From Mesorhizobium sp. 1M-11 (GTDB taxonomy: Bacteria > Pseudomonadota > Alphaproteobacteria > Rhizobiales > Rhizobiaceae): a stretch of 64,000 nucleotides of DNA. Both the position numbers and the translations under genes were made by a program. A model generated the notes under the pieces. It was not told where the DNA came from and made no database searches. It saw only the letters and a program-made list of their open reading frames with translations. The DNA lies in contig NZ_LJSD01000011.1 in the NCBI RefSeq assembly GCF_001303895.1, positions 434,001 to 498,000 on the forward strand, given 5' to 3'. Below are positions 1 to 9,341 of the stretch, piece after piece (the first letter of the stretch is position 1; every line of letters starts with the position of its first letter).

Positions 1-1001
1 CTGCCAACGAGGGCACTTTCCATGGCGCAGCGCAGGAAGTTTCCAGCGGCAAGGACACACCGTCCGGCCATTGGGAGATTGCCGCACTGCCCGTCCGTTT
101 CGACTGGGGCTACTTTCCAGACACCATACCGACCTTCCCCGCCTCGCTGACCGAAGCGATGATCCGTGAAGGTAAGGTGCCGGGCATCCTCGCCAACCGG
201 CACGCATCGGGTACCGGCGTGATCGAAGAGTTTGGCGAGGAACACATCCGCACCGGCATGCCGATCTGCTACACGTCCGTGGATTCCGTGCTGCAGATCG
301 CCGCGCATGAAGAGCATTTCGGGCTCGAACGACTTTATGAATTCTGCAAGGTCGTGCGGCGACTGGTCGATCCGCTGAATATCGGGCGCGTCATAGCCCG
401 CCCCTTTGTCGGCGAAACGGCAGCCACGTTCAGCCGTACGCCCAACCGTCGCGACTTTTCCGTACCCCCGCCCGAATACACGCTTCTCGACCGGCTGACG
501 GAACGCGGCAGCCAGGTCCTCGCCGTGGGCAAGATCGGCGATATCTTTGCCCATCGCGGCGTTTCGGAAGTGCGCAAGGCCGCCGGTAATATGGCGATGT
601 TCGACAAGGCACTTACCGCCATCGACGATGCCGGAGACGGCGATCTTGTATTCGCCAATTTCGTCGACTTCGATACCGAGTTCGGTCATCGCCGTGACGT
701 GGCCGGCTATGCAGCAGCGCTGGAAGCCTTCGACAAACGCATTCCTGAGGCCTTGGCCAAGCTGCAGCCCGGCGACCTCTTCATCCTAACCGCCGACCAC
801 GGCAACGATCCGACCTGGCGGGGCACGGACCACACGCGCGAGCGAATCCCGGTGATTGGCATTGCTCCCGGCCTCAAGGGTGGCGACATCGGGCTCAGGC
901 CAACTTTTGCCGACATCGGAGAGACGGTGGCTGAACATCTCGGCCTGGCGCCCGGCCGCCATGGCACATCCTTCTTGGCCGAGCTTGGTGGCCATGCCTG
1001 A
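1..1001 (+). CDS. deoB: Phosphopentomutase DeoB, 3' part
   Basis: The gene enters from the left edge in the frame starting at position 3, leaving about 332 codons of a protein usually near 400 residues. DeoB interconverts (deoxy)ribose-1-phosphate and 5-phosphate in cytoplasmic nucleoside salvage. It belongs to the alkaline-phosphatase/phosphoglycerate-mutase metalloenzyme superfamily. The Mn-ligand signatures are present: [11 protein letters not shown] near 670-700 and [18 protein letters not shown] near 790-842. The stop TGA lies inside the start region of mutM (8-bp overlap), so the two genes are probably co-translated. The true start lies outside the window. Confidence 0.95.
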   Translation, partial: ANEGTFHGAAQEVSSGKDTPSGHWEIAALPVRFDWGYFPDTIPTFPASLTEAMIREGKVPGILANRHASGTGVIEEFGEEHIRTGMPICYTSVDSVLQIAAHEEHFGLERLYEFCKVVRRLVDPLNIGRVIARPFVGETAATFSRTPNRRDFSVPPPEYTLLDRLTERGSQVLAVGKIGDIFAHRGVSEVRKAAGNMAMFDKALTAIDDAGDGDLVFANFVDFDTEFGHRRDVAGYAAALEAFDKRIPEALAKLQPGDLFILTADHGNDPTWRGTDHTRERIPVIGIAPGLKGGDIGLRPTFADIGETVAEHLGLAPGRHGTSFLAELGGHA

Positions 1002-1884
1002 GCTTCCCGAGGTCGAAACCGTCCGGCGCGGACTGCAGCCGGTCATGGAAGGCGCCCGTATCACGACTGTGGAAGCCCGCCGCCCGGATCTGCGCTTTCC
1101 GTTTCCCGAGCGTTTCGTTGAACGGCTGCAAGGCAGGCGTATCACCGCGCTCGGCCGACGCGCCAAATACCTCACCGTGCATGTCGAGGACGGTCCGGTG
1201 TTGATCTGCCATCTCGGCATGTCCGGCTCTTTCCGCATCGAACAGCCAGACGGCGCAGAGACCCCCGGCGACTTTCACCACGTACGCTCGAAGGCCGCTG
1301 CGCACGACCATGTCGTGTTCCATCTCGAGCCGGCCGCCGGCGGCGAGGCTCGTGTCGTTTTCAATGATCCACGTCGCTTCGGCTTCATGCTGTTCGGCGA
1401 AGGTGCCGCCAGCGAGCACCCCATGCTCAAAGACCTCGGTATCGAGCCAACCGGCAATGCACTGGACGGTCCCCTGCTTGCTTCCTTGTTCGAAGGCCGC
1501 AAAACGCCGCTTAAAGCAGCGCTGCTCGATCAACGGCTGATTGCGGGCCTCGGCAATATCTATGTCTCGGAAGCGTTGTGGCGTGCCAGCCTGTTGCCGA
1601 CGCGCGCCGCCGGCACGATTGCCGGCACCAGCAGGAAAGCGAAGGAGCGGAGCGCGAAGCTGGCCGAGGCGGTGCGCTCGGTCATCGCGGACGCAATTGC
1701 CGCCGGCGGCTCGTCGCTGAAAGACTATGTACAGACCGACGGTTCCCTGGGTTATTTCCAGCATTCCTTCGCGGTCTATGACCGCGAGGGCGAACCGTGT
1801 TCCAAGCCGGGCTGTGGCGGCCATATCGAACGGATCGTACAAAGCGGCCGCTCCACCTTCTATTGCCGCTCCTGCCAGGAGTAG
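994..1884 (+). CDS. mutM: Formamidopyrimidine-DNA glycosylase
   Basis: This 296-residue bifunctional glycosylase/AP lyase removes 8-oxoguanine and FaPy lesions. The start at 994 gives the obligatory MPELPEVE N-terminus, whose Pro2 is the catalytic nucleophile and Glu3 is required. An earlier in-frame ATG at 856 was rejected because it would bury that proline. A conserved Lys lies in GRRAKYL. The C-terminus is a zinc finger with CSKPGC and CRSC cysteine pairs. The gene overlaps the end of deoB and lies just upstream of an enoyl-CoA hydratase, an order common in rhizobia near dnaA. Confidence 0.97.
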   Translation: MPELPEVETVRRGLQPVMEGARITTVEARRPDLRFPFPERFVERLQGRRITALGRRAKYLTVHVEDGPVLICHLGMSGSFRIEQPDGAETPGDFHHVRSKAAAHDHVVFHLEPAAGGEARVVFNDPRRFGFMLFGEGAASEHPMLKDLGIEPTGNALDGPLLASLFEGRKTPLKAALLDQRLIAGLGNIYVSEALWRASLLPTRAAGTIAGTSRKAKERSAKLAEAVRSVIADAIAAGGSSLKDYVQTDGSLGYFQHSFAVYDREGEPCSKPGCGGHIERIVQSGRSTFYCRSCQE

Positions 1885-1920
1885 GTTAGACGGGTCTCAC
1901 CGCAACGAGGAGACCGAGCC

Positions 1921-2694
1921 ATGGCCTATGAAACCATCATCGCCGAAACCCGCGGCAAGGTCGGGCTGATCACGCTGAATCGGCCGAAGGCACTGAATGC
2001 GCTGAATTCGCAGGTGCTCGCCGATATCCTCGACGCGGTGAAGGTCTTCGAAACCGATACCAATATCGGCGCCGTGGTCATCACCGGGTCCGAAAAAGCT
2101 TTCGCCGCCGGTGCCGACATCAAGGAGATGCAGACCAAGACCTATGTCGAGGCCTTCACGCAGGACTTTTTCGTGGGCTGGGAGGAACTCACGCGCGCCC
2201 GCAAGCCGATCATCGCGGCGGTGGCCGGCTACGCACTGGGTGGCGGCTGCGAGCTTGCCATGATGTGCGATTTCATCATCGCCGCCGACAACGCCAAGTT
2301 CGGCCAGCCGGAAATCACGCTCGGCGTCATGCCCGGCATGGGCGGATCGCAGCGGCTGACGCGTTTCGTTGGCAAGTCCAAGGCCATGGACATGGTGCTG
2401 ACGGGGCGCATGATGGACGCCGCGGAAGCAGAGCGCTGCGGCCTCGTCTCACGCATCGTGCCGGCGGCTGAACTCGTCGACGAGGCATTGAAGGCTGCAG
2501 CCAGGATCGCCGATTTCTCCCTGCCGGCCGTGATGATGGCAAAGGAAGCGGTGAACCGCTCCTACGAGACGACGCTCGCCGAAGGTCTGCGATTCGAAAG
2601 GCGTGTTTTCCATTCGATGTTCGCACTCGATGACCAAAAGGAAGGCATGGCCGCGTTCGCCGAGAAGCGAAAGGCCAATTTCACCAACCGCTGA
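1921..2694 (+). CDS. Enoyl-CoA hydratase (crotonase family)
   Basis: This 257-residue crotonase-fold enzyme very likely hydrates trans-2-enoyl-CoA in fatty-acid beta-oxidation. The oxyanion-hole segments AAGADIKEM and [10 protein letters not shown] are present. Both catalytic glutamates are in place, one in GGCELA and one in GQPEITLG, followed by [11 protein letters not shown] as in classical short-chain hydratases. A GAGGAGA ribosome-binding site precedes the ATG. It follows mutM by 36 bp and may share its transcript. Substrate chain length cannot be read from sequence. Confidence 0.93.
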   Translation: MAYETIIAETRGKVGLITLNRPKALNALNSQVLADILDAVKVFETDTNIGAVVITGSEKAFAAGADIKEMQTKTYVEAFTQDFFVGWEELTRARKPIIAAVAGYALGGGCELAMMCDFIIAADNAKFGQPEITLGVMPGMGGSQRLTRFVGKSKAMDMVLTGRMMDAAEAERCGLVSRIVPAAELVDEALKAAARIADFSLPAVMMAKEAVNRSYETTLAEGLRFERRVFHSMFALDDQKEGMAAFAEKRKANFTNR

Positions 2695-2861
2695 AGCCGC
2701 AAATGCATGGAAAATGCGTAATGGCGGCGTTGACGCGCAGGAAAAGCTGAACTATAAGCCGCCACGACTGAGGCGGCCCCATGGCTGCCCATTTATTTTT
2801 TGCGCCCTGCAGTATACCGCAAGCGCTCACCATAGAGATACATAGATAAAAGAGAGGCAGT

Positions 2862-3128
2862 ATGGCCAATACCTCGTCGGCCAAGAAGGCTACGCGCAAG
2901 ATCGCCCGCCGTGCGGCGATCAACAAGAACCGCCGTTCGCGCGTGCGCACTTATGTGCGCAAGATGGAAGAAGCGCTGGCCGCTGGCGACAAGGTTGCTG
3001 CCGAGGCCGCTTTCAAGGACGCTCAGCCGGAATTGATGCGCGCCGCCACCAAGGGCGTGCTGCACAAGAACACGGCCTCCCGCAAGGTTTCGCGCCTTGC
3101 TCAGCGCCTGAAGACGCTGTCGGCCTAA
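2862..3128 (+). CDS. rpsT: 30S ribosomal protein S20
   Basis: This 88-residue basic protein begins [17 protein letters not shown] and contains [14 protein letters not shown] and a [18 protein letters not shown] tail, typical of S20, which binds 16S rRNA early in 30S assembly. A GAGAGGCAG ribosome-binding site precedes the ATG. It is monocistronic: a 167-bp upstream gap presumably holds its promoter and a strong terminator follows. Confidence 0.98.
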   Translation: MANTSSAKKATRKIARRAAINKNRRSRVRTYVRKMEEALAAGDKVAAEAAFKDAQPELMRAATKGVLHKNTASRKVSRLAQRLKTLSA

Positions 3129-3156
3129 GCCCCACTAGGCGTCACGAAATTCTGAG

Positions 3157-3185
3157 AACCCGGCGCTCATGCGTCGGGTTTTTTC
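3157..3185 (+). terminator. Intrinsic terminator of rpsT
   Basis: AACCCGGCGC and GCGTCGGGTT form a 10-bp stem with one G-U pair and a TCAT loop, directly followed by a run of T residues. It lies 29 bp after the rpsT stop. Confidence 0.9.
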
Positions 3186-3212
3186 GTTTGCCGGCAATGA
3201 CTTGAAATGAAC

Positions 3213-3245
3213 GTTCGATAACTGCCGCAACGGCAGTTATTGAAC
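3213..3245. repeat. 15-bp inverted repeat between rpsT and dnaA
   Basis: GTTCGATAACTGCCG and CGGCAGTTATTGAAC are complementary over 15 positions with one G-T pair and a 3-nt CAA spacer. No T-run follows on either strand, so it is not a typical terminator. It could be a protein-binding dyad or an RNA hairpin. Confidence 0.6.
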
Positions 3246-3362
3246 ATGACGGGAACTTTTGCCGGCATCTTTGTTCCGGATACGCCACTTTTACCGCAGC
3301 CTCATTCCTCTCGGCATAAATAATCATTTAACTTCAGTGTGTTAGCAAAGATCCGGGCGGGA

Positions 3363-3382
3363 TTTTCCACAGCTTGTCCACA
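3363..3382 (+). promoter_or_regulatory. Pair of DnaA-box-like sites
   Basis: TTTTCCACA (3363-3371) and TTGTCCACA (3374-3382) each differ at one position from the consensus TTATCCACA and sit in the same orientation 2 bp apart, about 570 bp upstream of dnaA. An A+T-rich stretch follows about 40 bp downstream. They may serve dnaA autoregulation or DnaA titration. Function is inferred from motif only. Confidence 0.5.
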
Positions 3383-3947
3383 TCGTCAGCCGGGCTTCAG
3401 GAAGAACTCAATGTCAAGCGATTTTTTAAAAATTATTTCGCGCCAGCTACCCTTTTTCATATTCGCCGGAAAAGGGTTTGAATCACAAGAACTTTGCCTA
3501 GGGAGGCACGCGTAAGGGCGCTGAAATGCCCCTCGATGGTAACCAGATTCGTTAAAAATCCGTTAGACGCGGCCTTGCCCTTTCCACAGCGATTTCTGTA
3601 ATGTCTGGTCATCGAGAGGGGCGGGCCGTTAGGCTCTCGACCTAGCCCAAAAACAGGCAAAATCTGCAACGCGGGAGCAATTCCGCGAACGGCTAGGTCT
3701 GTCCTTTCGATGCGTAGTGGGGACCGGGGTTAACAGGGCATGGCAGGTCGGACGTAACTGGCATTCAGCCAGATGGGTTCGTTTGTCTTGTCGTCTCGGA
3801 TTGCATTGCTGGGGGCTGTTTGCCCCTCTCCTGCGCTAGACCGCGTTTCCGGCCAGCGGCGGCTGGAACCGTGGGAGGTATAGATGCCGGGAGAAGGCTG
3901 CGAAGATCGGCCCGCCGGTGCAAGTCAGACAAGGAACGAGGATCTAA

Positions 3948-5486
3948 ATGATACACGGTGGCACAAACAGGGAGCTCGGCGGCTTTCCTTTTTCCGGGGA
4001 CATCGTCGGAGAAGGCGCCATGGCTGCAGGTAACGAGGCAGAGCAACGTTTCGAGCGCATCAGGGCACAGTTGAAGGCGCGCCTCGGCAGCGAGGTCTAT
4101 TCGAGCTGGTTCGGCCGCATGAAGCTTGTGGAGCTTTCCAAGGGCGTCGCCCGCATGTCGGTGCCGACTGCTTTCCTGCGCTCCTGGATCAACGGCCACT
4201 ATCTCGACGTCATCACCGAGCTGTGGAAGCAGGAGGAAGCCGGTATCCTCAAGGTCGAGGTGGTGGTGCGCAGTGCCACGCGCCACACCGCCCCGGAACT
4301 GGAAACCGCGCCACTGCGCAAGGTCGCCAAACAAGCGCAGACCACGCTGTCTTCCGGCACCACATTGGGCGCCGGCAAGCAGGAACGTGCCCCGCTGGCG
4401 CGCGGCGCGGCTGCCGAGCCGGACTTCCGCCAGAACGTGCTCGGCTCCCCGCTCGACCCTCGCTACACTTTCGGCTCGTTTGTCGAAGGCCCGTCGAACC
4501 GCGTGGCTTTCGCCGCGGCGCGTGCCGTTGCCGAGTCCGCTTCGAGTGCCGTGCGCTTCAACCCACTGTTCCTCCATGCCACCGTGGGGCTGGGTAAAAC
4601 ACATCTTCTGCAAGCGATCGCAGCGGAATCGCTGCGCCACAATCCGAAGTCGCGCGTCGTTTATCTGACCGCCGAATATTTCATGTGGCGTTTCGCCACC
4701 GCTATCCGCGACAACAATGCGCTCACCCTCAAGGAGCAACTGCGCGATATCGACCTGTTGATCATCGACGACATGCAATTCCTGCAGGGCAAATCGATCC
4801 AGCACGAATTCTGCCACCTCATCAACATGCTGCTCGACAGCGCCAAACAGGTGGTTGTTGCCGCCGACCGGCCGCCGTCCGAGCTGGAATCGCTGGAGCC
4901 GCGCGTTCGCTCGCGCCTCAATGGCGGGGTAGCGCTCGAAATGGCCGCGCCCGACTACACCATGCGGCTCGCCATGTTGAAGCAGCGTCTGGCTACCGCC
5001 AAGCAGGACGATACCTCGCTCAACATCGCCGACGAGATCCTCGACCATGTCGCCCGCACCGTGACAGGCTCCGGCCGTGAGCTGGAGGGCGCCTTCAACC
5101 AGTTGCTTTTCCGGCAGTCGTTCGAGCCTCAGATCACCATCGACCGCATCGACGAGATTCTCGGCCATATCTACCGCACAGGCGAGCCCAAACGCGTGCG
5201 CATCGAGGACATCCAGCGCATCGTGGCGCGTCACTACAATGTCTCGAAGACGGAACTCCTGTCGAACCGGCGCACCCGCACCATCGTCAAGCCGCGGCAA
5301 GTGGCGATGTATCTCTCCAAGGTGCTCACTCCACGCTCGCTGCCGGAAATCGGCCGCAGGTTCGGCGGCCGCGACCACACCACGGTTCTCCACGCTGTCC
5401 GCAAGATCGAGGACTTGTCGGGTGCCGACAACACGCTGGCGCAGGAGCTCGAACTGCTCCGCCGGCTGATCAACGACCAGGCTTGA
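3948..5486 (+). CDS. dnaA: Chromosomal replication initiator DnaA
   Basis: This 512-residue AAA+ ATPase opens the replication origin. Domain I begins around [16 protein letters not shown]. Walker A (VGLGKTHLL) is near residue 213, Walker B ([10 protein letters not shown]) near 268 and the arginine-containing RVRSRL segment near 322. The C-terminal DNA-binding signature [16 protein letters not shown] is near 474. The start at 3948 has an ACGAGG ribosome-binding site. A second in-frame ATG at 4020 (MAAGNEAEQ) is an alternative that loses 24 residues. dnaN and recF follow. Confidence 0.97.
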   Translation: MIHGGTNRELGGFPFSGDIVGEGAMAAGNEAEQRFERIRAQLKARLGSEVYSSWFGRMKLVELSKGVARMSVPTAFLRSWINGHYLDVITELWKQEEAGILKVEVVVRSATRHTAPELETAPLRKVAKQAQTTLSSGTTLGAGKQERAPLARGAAAEPDFRQNVLGSPLDPRYTFGSFVEGPSNRVAFAAARAVAESASSAVRFNPLFLHATVGLGKTHLLQAIAAESLRHNPKSRVVYLTAEYFMWRFATAIRDNNALTLKEQLRDIDLLIIDDMQFLQGKSIQHEFCHLINMLLDSAKQVVVAADRPPSELESLEPRVRSRLNGGVALEMAAPDYTMRLAMLKQRLATAKQDDTSLNIADEILDHVARTVTGSGRELEGAFNQLLFRQSFEPQITIDRIDEILGHIYRTGEPKRVRIEDIQRIVARHYNVSKTELLSNRRTRTIVKPRQVAMYLSKVLTPRSLPEIGRRFGGRDHTTVLHAVRKIEDLSGADNTLAQELELLRRLINDQA

Positions 5487-5539
5487 CGAGCCGGGCGGCA
5501 ACGAAGCCGCCCCGCATCCGCCGTTATCCCCGACAAAGC

Positions 5540-5569
5540 CCGCGGAACCGCTTGTTGCCGGTTCCGCGG
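5540..5569. terminator. Hairpin in the dnaA-dnaN gap
   Basis: CCGCGGAACCG and CGGTTCCGCGG form a perfect 11-bp stem with an 8-nt loop, 54 bp past the dnaA stop. No T-run follows immediately; a short T5 occurs about 15 nt later. It may be an inefficient terminator or an mRNA-processing structure between dnaA and dnaN. Confidence 0.5.
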
Positions 5570-5684
5570 ACTTGCGCTCAAGGGGTTTTTCCTGTCAGCT
5601 TGGCCAGAATCTGAATGTGTTCAGACCTTTCGCGGGCGCCGCGTCGCGGAACCTCGAAAGTCTTTCAAGCGAGCCTTCATCGTC

Positions 5685-6803
5685 ATGCGTGTTATCCTCG
5701 AACGGTCCAATCTCCTGAAATCCCTCAACCACGTTCATCGCGTGGTCGAGCGCCGCAACACCATCCCGATCCTGTCCAACGTGCTGTTGATGGCAGAGGG
5801 CGGCAGCCTGGAAATGAAGGCGACCGATCTTGATCTGGAGGTGACCGAAGCGGCATCCGCCAAGGTGGAACAGTCAGGCGCCACTACCGTGCCGGCGCAT
5901 CTGCTCTACGACATCGTTCGCAAGCTTCCTGACGGCGCCGAAGTGATGCTGAAGACGGATGAGGACGGCAACGCCATGACCGTCATCTCCGGCCGTTCTT
6001 CCTTCCGGCTGCAGTGCCTGCCGCAGGCCGACTTCCCGGAACTGTCGGCCGGATCCTTCTCGCACATCTTCCGGCTGGATTCGACCGCACTCAAGCGCCT
6101 GATCGACAAGACCCAGTTCGCGATCTCGACTGAAGAGACCCGCTACTATCTGAACGGTATCTTCCTGCACACACACGAGGTGGGTGGCAAGTTAAAGCTG
6201 CGTTCGGTGGCGACCGACGGTCATCGTCTTGCGCGTGCAGAGATGGATGCGCCCGCGGGTTCGGAAGGCATGCCAGGTATCATCATCCCGAGAAAAACCG
6301 TCAGCGAATTGCAGAAGCTGGTCGACGATCCGGATGTGGCGGTAACGACCGAGCTTTCCGACACCAAGATACGTCTCACCATCGGTAGCGTGGTCCTCAC
6401 CTCCAAGCTGATCGACGGTACCTTCCCCGACTATCAGCGCGTCATTCCGACCGGCAACGACAAGAAGCTCGTCATCGACCGGCAGAGTTTCGCAGCCGCC
6501 GTCGACCGTGTTTCCACCATCTCGTCCGAGCGCGGACGCGCGGTAAAACTCACGATCTCGGACGGCCAGGTGACGCTGGCGGTCAACAATCCCGATTCCG
6601 GCAGTGCCACTGAAGAACTGGCAGCGGACTACACTGCCGATCCAATCGAGATCGGCTTCAACGCGCGCTATCTGCTCGATGTTGCAGCACAACTCAGCGG
6701 CGGCGAAGCCAAGTTCATGCTGGCGGATGCCGGTTCTCCAACCCTGATCCACGACACCAGCGACGAGAACGCGCTCTACGTGCTGATGCCGATGCGCGTG
6801 TAG
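5685..6803 (+). CDS. dnaN: DNA polymerase III beta sliding clamp
   Basis: This 372-residue ring-forming processivity factor tethers Pol III to DNA. The N-terminus reads MRVILERSNLLKSLNHV. Internal markers are VERRNTIPILSNVL, LPQADFPEL, and the C-terminal VLMPMRV hydrophobic-pocket strand. Its length matches the family (366-378). It lies 198 bp after dnaA, with a hairpin in between, and 22 bp before recF, so dnaN and recF are probably one transcript. Confidence 0.98.
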   Translation: MRVILERSNLLKSLNHVHRVVERRNTIPILSNVLLMAEGGSLEMKATDLDLEVTEAASAKVEQSGATTVPAHLLYDIVRKLPDGAEVMLKTDEDGNAMTVISGRSSFRLQCLPQADFPELSAGSFSHIFRLDSTALKRLIDKTQFAISTEETRYYLNGIFLHTHEVGGKLKLRSVATDGHRLARAEMDAPAGSEGMPGIIIPRKTVSELQKLVDDPDVAVTTELSDTKIRLTIGSVVLTSKLIDGTFPDYQRVIPTGNDKKLVIDRQSFAAAVDRVSTISSERGRAVKLTISDGQVTLAVNNPDSGSATEELAADYTADPIEIGFNARYLLDVAAQLSGGEAKFMLADAGSPTLIHDTSDENALYVLMPMRV

Positions 6804-6825
6804 CCGCGCGCATTGCCTTGATCAC

Positions 6826-8001
6826 ATGACAAGCGAAGAGAGCCGGGAAGGCGCAAGCCGCGCACAGACCCATCTCACCCGGCTTGTGCTCACCAATTTC
6901 CGCAACTACGCAGCGCTGTCGCTCGAGCTGAAGCCGGGCGCGGTCGTCTTCACAGGCGACAATGGCGCCGGCAAGACCAACCTGCTCGAGGCTATTTCCT
7001 TTCTCACACCGGGACGCGGCCTACGCCGCGCCCCCTATGGTGATGTTGCCCGCGAAGGAGGCGATGGCGGCTTCGCGCTGCATGTGCGCCTCGATGGCCC
7101 CTCTGGCGAGGCTGAAATCGGTACCGGCATCGCGGGCGGCAACACGCCCGGCGAAGGTGGGCGGCGCGTACGTATCAATGGCGCCACGGCCCGTTCCGTC
7201 GAAGATATGCTGGAATGGCTGCGTGTCGTCTGGCTGACACCGGCCATGGATGCGCTGTTCACGGGCGCCGCCGGTGACCGCCGCCGCTTCCTCGATCGGC
7301 TGGTGCTGGCGATCGACGGCAGCCACGGCCAGCGCGCGCTGGACTATGAAAAGGCCATGCGCGGCCGCAATCGTCTGCTCGCCGAAGGCACGCGCGACAG
7401 CGCATGGTTCGAAGCCATCGAGACGCAGATGGCTGAAACCGGCGTGGCCATCGCGGCCGCCCGCAGCGAAATGGCGCGGCTTCTGTCGGCGATGATCGAG
7501 AAACTGCCCAATGACGGGCCGTTCCCGCAGGCCGACATCGCACTGGCCGGAGAGCTGGAAGCCGAAATCGGCACCATGCCAGCGGTGGAGCTCGAGGAAA
7601 AGTTCCGCCGTGCCTTGGCCAACGGTCGCGACCGCGACCGCGCCGCCGGCCGTACGCTGGACGGACCGCATCGGTCGGATCTGCTGGTACGGCATCGCCC
7701 GAAAGCCATGCCGGCCGAGCTCTGCTCAACCGGGGAGCAAAAGGCATTGCTGGTTGGACTGGTGCTCTCGCATGCACGCCTTACCAGCGAAATGTCCGGC
7801 CTCACGCCGATTCTGCTGCTCGACGAAATCGCAGCACATCTCGATGCCGGCCGACGCGCGGCGCTGTTTTCCATCCTGGAAGACTTGAATTGCCAGACCT
7901 TCATGACCGGCACTGACGCCACCTTGTTTTCCAGTCTGAGCGGTCGCGCGCAGTTTCTCAGTGTCGATCATGGCGCTGTTGTGCCAACCGCCGGTGCCTG
8001 A
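6826..8001 (+). CDS. recF: DNA replication and repair protein RecF
   Basis: This 391-residue SMC-like ATPase helps load RecA at gaps. The N-terminal LTRLVLTNFRNYAALSLEL is the RecF signature, followed by Walker A GDNGAGKTNLLEAI, the STGEQKALL signature region near residue 305 and Walker B LLLDEIAAHLD near 328. It is preceded by dnaN at 22 bp. The stop lies 31 bp before the MoeB-like gene. Confidence 0.96.
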   Translation: MTSEESREGASRAQTHLTRLVLTNFRNYAALSLELKPGAVVFTGDNGAGKTNLLEAISFLTPGRGLRRAPYGDVAREGGDGGFALHVRLDGPSGEAEIGTGIAGGNTPGEGGRRVRINGATARSVEDMLEWLRVVWLTPAMDALFTGAAGDRRRFLDRLVLAIDGSHGQRALDYEKAMRGRNRLLAEGTRDSAWFEAIETQMAETGVAIAAARSEMARLLSAMIEKLPNDGPFPQADIALAGELEAEIGTMPAVELEEKFRRALANGRDRDRAAGRTLDGPHRSDLLVRHRPKAMPAELCSTGEQKALLVGLVLSHARLTSEMSGLTPILLLDEIAAHLDAGRRAALFSILEDLNCQTFMTGTDATLFSSLSGRAQFLSVDHGAVVPTAGA

Positions 8002-8032
8002 CAACTGCCAAGCAGGACGGTATGATCCGCGC

Positions 8033-8791
8033 ATGAGCACCCCTGCCCTCTCCGACGAAGAACTCGAACGCTATGCGCGCCATGTCGTTTTGCCGGAAAT
8101 CGGTGGACCGGGCCAGCAGAAGCTGAAGCGCGCTCGAGTGCTCGTCCTCGGCGCTGGCGGGCTCGGCGCACCGGTGCTTGAATATCTGGCGGCGGCTGGT
8201 GTCGGTACATTAGGCATCGTGGACGATGATGTCGTTTCGCTGTCCAACCTGCAGCGCCAGGTCATCCATGACACGGGCACCGTTGGAACTTCGAAAGGCA
8301 AGAGTGCCAGAGCCGCGATTGTTCGGATCAATCCGCATGTGGCCGTGGAGTTGCACGATCTGCGCCTGACCGCCGAGAACGCGGCTGATATCGTGCGTGG
8401 CTACGATGTGGTGGTGGATGGTTCCGACAATTTCGAAACCCGTTATGCGCTCGCTGACGCCTGCGCAGCCGAGAAGAAGCCGCTGGTGCATGCCGCGGTC
8501 GGTCGCTTCGACGGTTCCGTCACCGTGCTGAAACCGTTCGAGACCGGACCGGACGGACGTCCGAACCCAACTTATCGTGACCTCTTCCCGGAAGCGCCGC
8601 CACCCGGCCTTGTGCCTTCCTGCGCGGTTGCCGGTGTGCTCGGAGCACTGACCGGTGTCATCGGCACCTTGCAGGCGATGGAGACGATCAAGCTGATCGC
8701 AGGCATTGGTGAGCCGCTGGTCGGACGCCTGCTGCTTTACGATGGCCTGGCAGCGCGCTTCGATATCATTCGCTACCGGAGCCAGGGATGA
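8033..8791 (+). CDS. moeB: MoeB/ThiF/HesA-family adenylyltransferase
   Basis: This 252-residue E1-like enzyme would adenylate the C-terminal glycine of a ubiquitin-like sulfur carrier (MoaD or ThiS) for molybdopterin or thiamine synthesis. The ATP-binding VLGAGGLGAPV and VDDDVVSLSNLQRQ motifs are present, as is DGSDNFETRY. The conserved cysteine region reads LVPSCAVAGVLGALTGVIG. The two CxxC pairs that bind zinc in Escherichia coli MoeB are absent. The start at 8033 (MSTPALSDEELERYARH) matches the family N-terminus; an upstream ATG at 7961 overlaps recF and was not used. MoeB and ThiF cannot be told apart here. Confidence 0.88.
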   Translation: MSTPALSDEELERYARHVVLPEIGGPGQQKLKRARVLVLGAGGLGAPVLEYLAAAGVGTLGIVDDDVVSLSNLQRQVIHDTGTVGTSKGKSARAAIVRINPHVAVELHDLRLTAENAADIVRGYDVVVDGSDNFETRYALADACAAEKKPLVHAAVGRFDGSVTVLKPFETGPDGRPNPTYRDLFPEAPPPGLVPSCAVAGVLGALTGVIGTLQAMETIKLIAGIGEPLVGRLLLYDGLAARFDIIRYRSQG

Positions 8792-9270
8792 GCGCCGATA
8801 TTACAGTGACCAGCCTGCCTGCCGATTTCGAACGCTGGGACGAACTGCTCACCTTGATCATGCGCGCCTTCGCCTACATGGATGGCGTGATCGACCCGCC
8901 CTCCTCGGCGCACCGGCTGACGGTGGATGGTTTGCGTGAGAAGGCAGGCAAGGAAACCGGCTTCCTGGCCATGCAGGACGGCAAGATCGTCGGCTGCATT
9001 TTCGCTGCCGAACACGCGCAGCACTTCTATGTCGGCAAGCTGGCGGTCGAGCCGGGTCTTCAAGGTAGAAAAATCGGGCGCGAATTGATGAGCGCCGCCG
9101 AGACCCTTGCCTGCGCAGCCGGCAAGCCTGTGCTCGAATTGCAGGCGCGCGTGGAACTGACCGGCAATCAGACGGCTTTCAGCCGCCTGGGTTTTGTCGA
9201 AACGGAACGCACGGCCCATCCCGGCTACGACCGGCCGACATCGGTGACCATGCGCAAGGCGCTGTCATAG
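8788..9270 (+). CDS. GNAT-family N-acetyltransferase
   Basis: This is a 160-residue single-domain GNAT protein. The acetyl-CoA-binding motif A is visible as VGKLAVEPGLQGRKIGREL (near residues 84-103), and the later beta-strand region SRLGFVETERTAHPGY is typical. The start overlaps the moeB stop by 4 bp (ATGA), so it is translationally coupled. The acetyl acceptor cannot be inferred from the sequence. Confidence 0.85.
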   Translation: MSADITVTSLPADFERWDELLTLIMRAFAYMDGVIDPPSSAHRLTVDGLREKAGKETGFLAMQDGKIVGCIFAAEHAQHFYVGKLAVEPGLQGRKIGRELMSAAETLACAAGKPVLELQARVELTGNQTAFSRLGFVETERTAHPGYDRPTSVTMRKALS

Positions 9271-9341
9271 GCCTGTCGACGCAAGGGCGGTCGCCTCGGT
9301 CCGCGATGCCGGATGGAGTGAGTGCCAGCCTGGTGCGACGG

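Larger units (their letters stand above)
3185..3947. other. 763-bp gap upstream of dnaA, no gene seen
   Basis: No convincing coding sequence is present. The gap holds a 15-bp inverted repeat (3213-3245), two DnaA-box-like sites (3363-3382), an A+T-rich tract (about 3420-3440) and two GANTC sites (3480-3484 and 3546-3550), the target of CcrM-type methylases in alphaproteobacteria. It is most likely the dnaA control region. In well-studied alphaproteobacteria such as Caulobacter the replication origin lies beside hemE rather than dnaA, so an origin is not claimed here. Confidence 0.6.

Noticed and set aside
3765..5501. A 578-codon minus-strand frame opposite dnaA
   Set aside because: Shadow of dnaA; no family features.
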